64,000 nucleotides of DNA from the NCBI RefSeq assembly GCF_016793705.1, contig NZ_JAEULO010000035.1, positions 62,001-126,000 on the forward strand, in the 5' to 3' direction. Source of the DNA: Tabrizicola sp. Its GTDB lineage: Bacteria; Pseudomonadota; Alphaproteobacteria; Rhodobacterales; Rhodobacteraceae. The notes below the pieces were generated by a model that worked only from the letters and a program-made list of their open reading frames with translations, was not told the origin of the DNA and did no database searches. Position 1 is the stretch's first letter, and every line of letters starts with the position of its first letter. Below are positions 57,918-64,000 of this stretch, one piece after another. Made by a program: the position numbers and the translations under genes.

Positions 57918-58552
57918 GGCAGGCTGGCCGAGGCCGCGATCAGCCGGGCGACGATCTGGTCGGCGAGGATGCGCATCAGCCGCAGGCTTGCGTCCTCTTC
58001 GGCGGCCAGCTGGGCGACCGTCGAGCCGGTGGCGGAATAGGCGGTGAAGCTCTGCACCCGGCCGCCCGTCACCTGCGCCCCGGTCGCCCGGTCGGTCAGC
58101 GCGTAGTCGACCACGCCTTTCAGGTTGTAGCGGGTGATCTTGTTATCCGGGGTGATTCCCACGCCCACGGTCTCGGTGGTGATCGTGTAGGCCAGATCAT
58201 AGCGGATCGACTCGGGGCGCCCCAGCCGTTCCTCCAGCCGCTCGACCAGGTCGAAGGCGTTCTTGTCGGTCGGGTCCTGCACCCAGACGGTTTCCGTCAG
58301 CTTGCCCGCGCTGCCGCCGGGACCGTAGGCCGGGGTGAAGCCGCAAGCGGCAAGGGCGAGGGAGGCGAGGATCATTGTCCGACGGGTCAGGCCCCCCCCA
58401 CCCCATCCCTCCCCCACCGGGGGGGAGGGAGGCGCCGGTCTTGAAGCGCTGCGCTCGATGACAGGCGCAACAGGTCCCCTCCCCCCTTCGTGGGGGAGGG
58501 TTAGGGTGGGGGGGCACCCTGTTGTGGAGGGGCTACGGTCAGACGACGACAT
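57914..58552 (-). CDS. lptE: LPS-assembly lipoprotein LptE, with repeat-derived N-terminal insertion
   Basis: Outer-membrane lipoprotein that plugs LptD in LPS export. The product from 58552 is 212 residues. MSSSDR is followed by about 51 Pro/Gly-rich residues encoded by a REPIN-like element (58391-58515 and flanks), then [21 protein letters not shown] with lipobox Cys70. Without the insert the Cys would be near residue 19, the normal place. The ATG at 58552 overlaps the leuS end by 14 bases, as expected of the original gene start. The alternative ATG at 58375 leaves only 10 residues before the lipobox Cys and no positive charge. Confidence 0.8.
   Translation of the reverse strand: MSSSDRSPSTTGCPPTLTLPHEGGRGPVAPVIERSASRPAPPSPPVGEGWGGGGLTRRTMILASLALAACGFTPAYGPGGSAGKLTETVWVQDPTDKNAFDLVERLEERLGRPESIRYDLAYTITTETVGVGITPDNKITRYNLKGVVDYALTDRATGAQVTGGRVQSFTAYSATGSTVAQLAAEEDASLRLMRILADQIVARLIAASASLP
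58391..58515. repeat. REPIN-like inverted palindromic pair inside lptE
   Basis: Left unit 58391-58433 (ccaccccatccctcccccac core) and inverted right unit 58473-58515 (gggggagggttagggtgggg core), separated by about 40 bases. It matches the units at 26423-26570 and 27185-27408. Open in the lptE frame. Confidence 0.85.
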
Positions 58553-61166
58553 TGATGATGCGGCCCGGCACGACGATGATCTTCTTCACCGGCTGCCCGG
58601 CAAGGAACCTGACCACATCCTCGTCCGACAGCGCCAGCTTTTCAACCTCGCCCGTGGCCATATCCTTCGGCACGCTGATTTCCGCCCGGCGCTTGCCGTT
58701 GATCTGGATCGGCAGGGTCACGGTGTCGTCGACCAGCAGCGCCGCGTCTGCCTTGGGCCAGCCCGCCTGCGCGCAAAGGCCCGCGCCGCCCTGCACAGAC
58801 CAGATTTCCTCAGCCAGATGCGGGGTCATCGGCGACATCAGCCGTGCCAGCGTGCGGATGGCCTCTTTCATCACCGCAGTCGAGGCATTGGCCTTGGCGA
58901 TGGTGTTGGTGAAGGCATAAAGGCTGGCAATCGCCTTGTTGAAGGCGAAACCCTCGATCCCCTTCGTCACCTCGTCGATGGCCTTGGCGGTGGCCTTCGC
59001 CAGGTCGGCATCGCCCTCGCCCTTGTGGTCCGCAGGCATCTCGCCGATGCGGGCCGACAGGCCCCAGACGCGGCTCAGATGCTTGAAGGCCGCCTCGGCA
59101 CCGGACGAGGTCCATTCCACATCGCGCTCCGGCGGGCTGTCCGACATGACGAACCAGCGGGCGGTATCCGCGCCGAAAGCCGCGATGATGTTCATCGGGT
59201 CGACCACGTTCTTCTTCGACTTCGACATCTTGGCCGAGGGGATGATCTCGACCAGAAGCCCCTCGTCGCTCAGGGCGCGGATAAAGGCATCGACATCATC
59301 CACCATGTCGAGCGGCGGCGGAACAGTCCCCCGCACGGCGATCCGGCGGTCTGCCAGCGTGAAGATGGTGACGTCTTCCGGCAGGTGATAGACCGGGCGG
59401 CCGTCGGCGTCGGTCGTCCGGTAGATCTCATGCGTCACCATGCCCTGCGTGAAGAGCGCGCTGAACGGCTCGATGGCCTTTGCGGGCAGGTGACCGGTCT
59501 TGTGCATCGCCCTTGCGAAGAAGCGGGAATAGAGGAGGTGCAGGATCGCATGCTCGATCCCGCCGATATACTGGTCGACGTTCATCCAGTACTCCGCGTC
59601 CTCCGCCACCGTGGGCGTCGTCGCGCGGGGGGCGGTGAAGCGTGCGTAGTACCAGGACGAATCGACGAAAGTGTCCATCGTATCCGTCTCGCGCCGCCCC
59701 TTCCCGCCGCAGCTCGGGCAGGTACAGTCGCGCCAGGTCGGATGCCGGTCCAAAGGGTTGCCCGGCACGTCGAAGCTGACGTCATAGGGCAGCTCGATGG
59801 GCAGGTTTTCCTTCTTCTCCGCCACCACCCCGCATTTGGCGCAATGGATCACCGGGATCGGGCATCCCCAATACCGCTGGCGGCTGACCCCCCAGTCGCG
59901 CAGCCGGTATTTCGTCACGCCCTGGCCGTAGCCCTTCGCCTCGGCATGGGCGATGGCCGCCGCCACGCCGTCGTCCCCGGTCTGCACCGCATCACCGGCA
60001 AAGCCGTCGACATAGCGCACCCGCTCCGACTTCATCGGCACGAAAGCCTCGTCCGCCGGGGCGTCGCCCTCGACCGGCGCGAAGACCGGCTTGATCGGCA
60101 GGCGGTATTTCGTGGCGAAGTCCCAGTCCCGCTGGTCATGCGCCGGGCAGCCGAAGATCGCCCCAGTGCCATAGTCCATCAGGATGAAGTTGGCGATCCA
60201 GACCGGCAGTTCCCAAGCCGGATCAAGCGGATGCTTCACCCTGATCCCCGTGTCATAGCCAATCTTCTCTGCCGTCTCGATTTCCTCGGCCGACGTCCCA
60301 CCCTTGCGGCATTCGGCGACGAAAGCCGCAACCTTCGGGTCGCCCTCCAGCGCCTTCGCCAGCGGATGATCCGGAGAAATCGCCGCGAAGGACGCCCCCA
60401 ACAGCGTGTCAGGCCGCGTCGTATAAACCTCCAGCTTCTCAAAGCCTTCCGGAGCCCCAACCGTCTCGAACGCGAACTGCAACCCGCGCGACTTCCCGAT
60501 CCAGTTGGCCTGCATCAGCCGCACCTTCTCGGGCCAATGCGTCAGCCCGTCCAGCGCCGACAGCAGCTCTTCCGAGTAATCGCTGATCCTGAAGAACCAC
60601 TGCGTCAGCTCGCGCCGCTCCACCGCCGCGCCCGACCGCCAGCCCTTGCCGTCGATCACCTGCTCGTTGGCCAGCACCGTCATGTCGACCGGGTCCCAGT
60701 TGACCACAGCCGCCTTGCGGTAGACCAGCCCGGCTTCCATCATGTCGATGAACATCGCCTGCTGCTGGCCGTAATACTCCGGGTCGCAGGTCGCCAGTTC
60801 GCGGCTCCAGTCGATCGACAGCCCCAGGGGCTTCATCTGCGCCTTCATGTCGGCGATGTTGCCGTAGGTCCAGTCCTTCGGATGGCCCCCCCGCTCCATC
60901 GCCGCATTCTCGGCGGGCATCCCGAAGGCATCCCAGCCCATCGGATGCAGCACGGAAAACCCCTGCGCCGCCTTGGTCCGCGCCACCACGTCGCCCATCG
61001 TGTAGTTGCGCACATGCCCCATGTGGATGCGCCCGGAAGGGTAGGGGAACATCTCCAGCACGTAATACTTGGGCTTCGACGGATCACGCCGCGCCGTGAA
61101 GGCCCCCGCCGCCTCCCAGGCTTCCTGCCATCTGGGTTCGATCACCGAAGGGTCATAGCGCGACAT
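58539..61166 (-). CDS. leuS: Leucyl-tRNA synthetase
   Basis: Class I synthetase, 875 residues. HIGH-type motif in [17 protein letters not shown], the CP1 editing domain ([34 protein letters not shown]), a zinc-type Cys pair ([10 protein letters not shown]) and KMSKSKKN are all present, followed by the anticodon-binding domain. Its last 14 bases overlap the lptE start. Confidence 0.97.
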   Translation of the reverse strand: MSRYDPSVIEPRWQEAWEAAGAFTARRDPSKPKYYVLEMFPYPSGRIHMGHVRNYTMGDVVARTKAAQGFSVLHPMGWDAFGMPAENAAMERGGHPKDWTYGNIADMKAQMKPLGLSIDWSRELATCDPEYYGQQQAMFIDMMEAGLVYRKAAVVNWDPVDMTVLANEQVIDGKGWRSGAAVERRELTQWFFRISDYSEELLSALDGLTHWPEKVRLMQANWIGKSRGLQFAFETVGAPEGFEKLEVYTTRPDTLLGASFAAISPDHPLAKALEGDPKVAAFVAECRKGGTSAEEIETAEKIGYDTGIRVKHPLDPAWELPVWIANFILMDYGTGAIFGCPAHDQRDWDFATKYRLPIKPVFAPVEGDAPADEAFVPMKSERVRYVDGFAGDAVQTGDDGVAAAIAHAEAKGYGQGVTKYRLRDWGVSRQRYWGCPIPVIHCAKCGVVAEKKENLPIELPYDVSFDVPGNPLDRHPTWRDCTCPSCGGKGRRETDTMDTFVDSSWYYARFTAPRATTPTVAEDAEYWMNVDQYIGGIEHAILHLLYSRFFARAMHKTGHLPAKAIEPFSALFTQGMVTHEIYRTTDADGRPVYHLPEDVTIFTLADRRIAVRGTVPPPLDMVDDVDAFIRALSDEGLLVEIIPSAKMSKSKKNVVDPMNIIAAFGADTARWFVMSDSPPERDVEWTSSGAEAAFKHLSRVWGLSARIGEMPADHKGEGDADLAKATAKAIDEVTKGIEGFAFNKAIASLYAFTNTIAKANASTAVMKEAIRTLARLMSPMTPHLAEEIWSVQGGAGLCAQAGWPKADAALLVDDTVTLPIQINGKRRAEISVPKDMATGEVEKLALSDEDVVRFLAGQPVKKIIVVPGRIINVVV

Positions 61167-61230
61167 CAGGGGCCTCTCACAACTTGCCGGGCGCAGTTAC
61201 ACGGAACGCGGCGAAAAGGTCCACCCCGCT

Positions 61231-61278
61231 CCATTTTCTGTCTGCAAATATCCCGGGGTCCGGGGCAGCGCCCCGGGG
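61231..61278 (+). repeat. Intergenic 'CATTTTCTGTC..CAAATATCC' repeat, copy 3
   Basis: ccattttctgtctgcaaata followed by tcccgg, then a hairpin-like ggggtccggggcagcgcccc. Similar to copy 2 (23718-23750). It lies between leuS and the DUF3576 gene. Confidence 0.6.
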
Positions 61279-61299
61279 TTGCCACAGGGCGCAACGCCC

Positions 61300-61821
61300 T
61301 TAAAGCTTGCTGTCGCGCACCCTGAGCTGCCGCGCGCGGGTCAGGATCGCATCCTCGACCGCCCGCACGGTTTCCGGCGCGACCGAGCCGCCGCCCTGGC
61401 CCTGCAAGGCCACCTTCAGGCTGCGCGCATCCAGCGCCGGGTCCTGCACATAGATCGTCGCGCGATAGGCCCGCCCGCCGCCGGGGGGCCGCCCGTAGCC
61501 CGTCACGATCACCCCGGTGAACGGGTCGACCGATTCGATGGGCAGGAAGTTCAGCACCTCAAGCGAAGCCTGCCAGATGTACTTGTTCACCTCGACCGTG
61601 GTGTTCGGGTCGTCCGACTTCTTGAACAGGCTCCAGATCGAGGTCTGGGCCCCCGCCTTGGTTGTCCCGTCCCGGTGGGCCGCGGCCGCCGCGTCGCGCT
61701 CGGCCCGCTGTTCGGCGGTCAGCGTGCCCTTGCCGAACAGGCCTCCGCCCCCCCCGCATGAGGACAGCGACAAGACCAGACCCGTGGCCAGAGCCATGCG
61801 TGCGAATTGGTGCAAGATCAT
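61300..61821 (-). CDS. DUF3576 lipoprotein
   Basis: A 173-residue alphaproteobacterial lipoprotein. The signal has lipobox LSLSSC with Cys22, then a Gly run; NKYIWQASLEVLNFLPIES and GVIVTGYG-PPGG-AYRATIYVQD are the family's conserved blocks (DUF3576). Function unknown; the conserved presence beside leuS-lptE-holA suggests a role in the cell envelope, which is inference. Confidence 0.87.
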   Translation of the reverse strand: MILHQFARMALATGLVLSLSSCGGGGGLFGKGTLTAEQRAERDAAAAAHRDGTTKAGAQTSIWSLFKKSDDPNTTVEVNKYIWQASLEVLNFLPIESVDPFTGVIVTGYGRPPGGGRAYRATIYVQDPALDARSLKVALQGQGGGSVAPETVRAVEDAILTRARQLRVRDSKL

Positions 61822-62085
61822 CCGGCCACCCTTTGAACCCTTGCCTGCTGTCTAACGCGGGGTTCGGGGCCTGCCAAGGCCTTTCACTCCCGGCAGGCGC
61901 ACGCGCCCGCGCATGAGCGGCCACGAGGCCGGATTCCCGACCTGTGGCTTTGCTGCACCAACTTCCTTCCGAATTCCCGCAGCCCGTTTGCAGTCGTTGC
62001 AATCCGGGGCGGCAAGGGTGAAATACGGTGCATTCCCCTGCGGATTCCCCTGCGGCGGGCTTACCTTGAAGAAAGAGGGAAAAAC

Positions 62086-63024
62086 ATGAAACAGGTTCTC
62101 TTGGCCTCGACCGCGCTGCTCGGCTTCGCTGGCATGGCCGCAGCCGACGTCACGCTCAGCGGCTCGGGCCGTTTCGGTCTGGTCTACACCGATGATGGCG
62201 CTGGCACGAGCGACACCGTCCTGTCCTACCGTATGCGCGTCAACATCGACGCTTCGACCGAAACCGACTCGGGCGTCAAGTTCGGTGGCCGGATCCGTCT
62301 GCAGTACGACAACGGCGACAACGACACCGTTGGCGGGCTCGCCGAACTCAACGCCGCGATGCTCTACGCTGAAACCGCTGGCTTCCGCTTCGAAATCGGT
62401 AACGTCAACACCGCCTTCGACTCGCTGGCGACCCTGTACAACGCGGAACTCGGCTTCATCTCGTCGACCACCGGCTCGTACTCGCTGTTCTCGTATGACT
62501 CGTACAGCTCGAGCCCGTATGAGCCCGGCCAGTTTGACCGCGTTGGCCTGTTCGCCAGCTACAGCACCGGCAACCTGGTGGCTCGTCTGTCGTACATCGA
62601 CTACGACCAGAACGTTTCGACCGACAACGAAGAACTCGGCATCTCGCTGGACTACACCGCTGGCGCCTACAAGCTGGGCTTCGGCTACGTGACCGACGCC
62701 GCTGGCATCGCTGACTACGACGTCTACGCTCTGCTCGGCGAATACGCGATGAACGACATGACCAACATCGGTCTGCAGTTCATCGGCGAAGACGGCGAAG
62801 AAAACGACCGCACCCTGACCCTCTACGGCAACACCAAGCTGGCGAGCGGCATGGGCGTCGGCGCCTTCATCTCGGGCGTTGACTCGGACGTGACCTATGC
62901 CAACGATTTCGCGATCGGTATCGGCGCGAACTACGACCTCGGCGGCGCGACCATCGCTGGCACCATCCAGCAAGGCTTCGACGACCAGACCTACGCCGAC
63001 CTCGGCATCAACTTCTCGTTCTGA
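62086..63024 (+). CDS. Major outer-membrane porin (Rhodobacter type)
   Basis: A 312-residue trimeric-porin family protein. Signal peptide MKQVLLASTALLGFAGMAAA is cleaved before DVTLSGSGRFGL. Alternating strands run through to a C-terminal Phe (LGINFSF), the outer-membrane sorting signal; an acidic loop typical of Rhodobacter porin is present. Codon use is strongly biased and differs from neighbours, the ribosome site is AGAGGG, and a perfect terminator follows, all consistent with very high expression. A 264-bp region to the divergent DUF3576 gene holds the promoter and a tandem attcccctgcgg duplication near 62032-62055. Confidence 0.95.
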   Translation: MKQVLLASTALLGFAGMAAADVTLSGSGRFGLVYTDDGAGTSDTVLSYRMRVNIDASTETDSGVKFGGRIRLQYDNGDNDTVGGLAELNAAMLYAETAGFRFEIGNVNTAFDSLATLYNAELGFISSTTGSYSLFSYDSYSSSPYEPGQFDRVGLFASYSTGNLVARLSYIDYDQNVSTDNEELGISLDYTAGAYKLGFGYVTDAAGIADYDVYALLGEYAMNDMTNIGLQFIGEDGEENDRTLTLYGNTKLASGMGVGAFISGVDSDVTYANDFAIGIGANYDLGGATIAGTIQQGFDDQTYADLGINFSF

Positions 63025-63048
63025 TCCTTCCGGGATCCGAACGGACGG

Positions 63049-63081
63049 AAAGAGCGGGCGAAAGCCCGCTCTTTTCTTTTT
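63049..63081 (+). terminator. Intrinsic terminator of the porin gene
   Basis: Stem aaagagcgggc (63049-63059) with gcccgctcttt (63064-63074), loop GAAA, followed by TCTTTTT. Confidence 0.93.
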
Positions 63082-63123
63082 GTGCCGCCCCCGGTTAGGT
63101 TTGCCCGAAGACGGGGGCGATGC

Positions 63124-63783
63124 ATGGCACTGACGGATATTCTGGCGCGACTGCGCAGCGCCGAGACAGCGGCGGGGCGGGCGGAAGGTTCGGTCACGCT
63201 CATCGCCGTCTCCAAGGTCCAGCCCCCCGAACGGGTAGAGGCCGTGCTGGAACAGGGCCACCGCGTCTTCGGCGAGAATTATGTGCAAGAGGCCGCCGGG
63301 AAGTGGCCCGCCTGGCGCGACAGGTTTCCCGGCGTGGCGCTTCACATGATCGGCCCCTTGCAGACCAACAAGGCCAGGCTGGCCGTCGACCTCTTCGACG
63401 CGATCCACACGCTCGACCGCCCCTCGCTCGCCGCGAAACTGGCCAGCCTCGCCCAGGCGCGCGGGTCGCTGCCGCAGCTTTTCGTGCAGGTGAACACGGG
63501 GGAAGAGCCGCAGAAGGCCGGCGTGCTGCCCGCCGACCTCACCGCCTTCCTGCGCGACTGCCGGGCACTGGACCTGACCCCCATCGGCCTGATGTGCATC
63601 CCGCCCGAGGGCGAGGATTCCACCCCGCATTTCGCGATGCTGGCCCGGATGGCCGCCGACCACGGACTTTCCGGCCTGTCGATGGGGATGAGCAGCGATT
63701 TCGAAGCCGCCGTGGCGCATGGCGCGACCCACATCCGCGTCGGCAGCGCGATCTTCGGCGCGCGGTCGTATTCCGCCCCTTAG
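63124..63783 (+). CDS. YggS-family pyridoxal phosphate homeostasis protein
   Basis: A 219-residue PLP-binding protein of the YggS/PROSC family (fold type III, no known catalytic activity) that buffers PLP and affects amino acid pools. The PLP lysine is Lys31 in LIAVSKVQPPE; FGENYVQEAAGKW, HMIGPLQTNKAR, FVQVNTGEEPQKAG, GLMCIPP and SMGMSSDFEAAVAHGATHIRVGSAIFG are conserved. The ATG at 63124 gives the normal length; a GTG at 63082 would extend into the terminator region. Confidence 0.94.
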   Translation: MALTDILARLRSAETAAGRAEGSVTLIAVSKVQPPERVEAVLEQGHRVFGENYVQEAAGKWPAWRDRFPGVALHMIGPLQTNKARLAVDLFDAIHTLDRPSLAAKLASLAQARGSLPQLFVQVNTGEEPQKAGVLPADLTAFLRDCRALDLTPIGLMCIPPEGEDSTPHFAMLARMAADHGLSGLSMGMSSDFEAAVAHGATHIRVGSAIFGARSYSAP

Positions 63784-63913
63784 GATGGGTGCCAACCCAC
63801 CATCCCATCCCTCCGCCCGGTCGATCCACAGGTTTCACCCGCCACCTCGGCGCCGGCTAACAAACCCCTAACGCCCACGCGCAACATTCTGGAATCATTC
63901 GGATAACCGAAAA

Positions 63914-63928
63914 TGTCCACCGTGGACA
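63914..63928. promoter_or_regulatory. Second copy of the TGTCCAC-S-GTGGACA palindrome
   Basis: tgtccaccgtggaca, identical to the core at 29806-29820 except for the central base. It starts 1 bp past the end of the glycosidase gene, in a 146-bp convergent gap otherwise without genes. Confidence 0.4.
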
Positions 63929-63929
63929 C

Positions 63930-64000
63930 TCAGGTCAGCCAGACTCGCGCATAGGGCGGCAACACGACCCGCCCGTGATGCGGCTCGACCCGCCGGTCAG
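63930..64000 (-). CDS. C-terminal end of a probable alpha-amylase-family glycoside hydrolase (cut by window edge)
   Basis: Only the last 23 codons are visible, ending RVEPHHGRVVLPPYARVWLT and a TGA at 63930-63932. The VVLPPYxxxWL end is common to GH13 enzymes such as amylosucrase or trehalose-type hydrolases. The gene continues beyond 64000; the assignment is tentative. Confidence 0.4.
   Translation of the reverse strand, partial: DRRVEPHHGRVVLPPYARVWLT

Noticed and set aside
61852-63795. Long minus-strand frame across the porin and YggS-family genes
   Set aside because: Antisense to two strong plus-strand genes; it arises from the strict codon bias of the porin.
63784-63830. Stretch acccaccatcccatccctcc as another REP unit
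   Set aside because: Only the first half resembles the repeat core; the palindromic partner is missing, so it was not counted.
1-64000. tRNA, rRNA, CRISPR arrays, insertion sequences and prophage genes
   Set aside because: I looked for them on both strands and found none; no transposase, integrase or direct-repeat/spacer array is visible.

Overview
The window is GC-rich DNA from an alphaproteobacterium, almost certainly of the Rhodobacteraceae/Paracoccaceae. Support for this: a Rhodobacter-type porin, a MipZ division ATPase, an RpoE-ChrR pair whose eight zinc ligands sit at the same residue numbers as in Rhodobacter sphaeroides ChrR, and the complete oxygen-dependent (aerobic) set of cob genes. 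No rRNA, tRNA, CRISPR array, prophage or insertion sequence was found.

Layout. (1) 1-7923, minus strand: a partial mipZ, then one long translation/secretion operon read ffh - coq7 - GNAT - chorismate mutase - rpsP - bluB - rimM - membrane protein - trmD - rplS - rpmE, mostly with overlapping stop/start codons. bluB, the gene for the lower ligand of B12, is embedded in it. (2) 8119-10963: a glycosyltransferase, a LysR regulator and an EamA exporter, closed by a perfect 32-bp palindrome. (3) 10957-29803: the cobalamin region. A B12 riboswitch (about 14500-14715) precedes cbtB-cbtA and then cbiM-cobF-phosphotransferase. cobL-cobE-cobM-cobB-cobA-DUF1636 forms a second unit. cobK runs the other way and shares start-codon bases with cobL. 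A second B12 riboswitch (about 28945-29125) precedes DUF1636-cobW-cobN-cobG-cobH-cobI-cobJ, and cobO lies divergently. Together these cover uroporphyrinogen III to adenosyl-cobyrinic acid diamide, apart from CobS/CobT and the cobalt reductase. Later steps (CobQ, C, D, P, V) are not in the window.

(4) 29900-37831: a tiny lipoprotein, an alpha/beta hydrolase, the singlet-oxygen regulators rpoE-chrR with a candidate RpoE promoter, a HutD protein, a PLP decarboxylase, rmuC-mutL and an XRE-cupin regulator. (5) 37899-47075: a probable lysine-catabolic region with a class III aminotransferase, an NAD-binding protein, a lysine-6-dehydrogenase-like enzyme, an ALDH7-type aldehyde dehydrogenase, an orphan malonyltransferase-like acyltransferase, a fused alpha-beta E1 2-oxoacid dehydrogenase and a LysR regulator. 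(6) 47103-48136: an accessory island with a frameshifted HicB antitoxin, a lower-GC toxin-like ORF and a structured non-coding RNA with its own terminator. (7) 48137-53556: an ydcSTUVW-like polyamine uptake and aminobutyraldehyde dehydrogenase operon. (8) 53729-64000: a secreted protein, LysR, DMT, GAF, holA-lptE-leuS, a DUF3576 lipoprotein, a highly expressed porin with a textbook terminator, a YggS-family protein, and the tail of a glycoside hydrolase.

The most unusual observation is a family of paired GC-rich palindromes (REPIN-like). One lies between cobW and cobN, one is inserted in frame inside cobN, and one sits in frame between the start codon and the signal peptide of lptE, so both proteins appear to carry translated repeat DNA.
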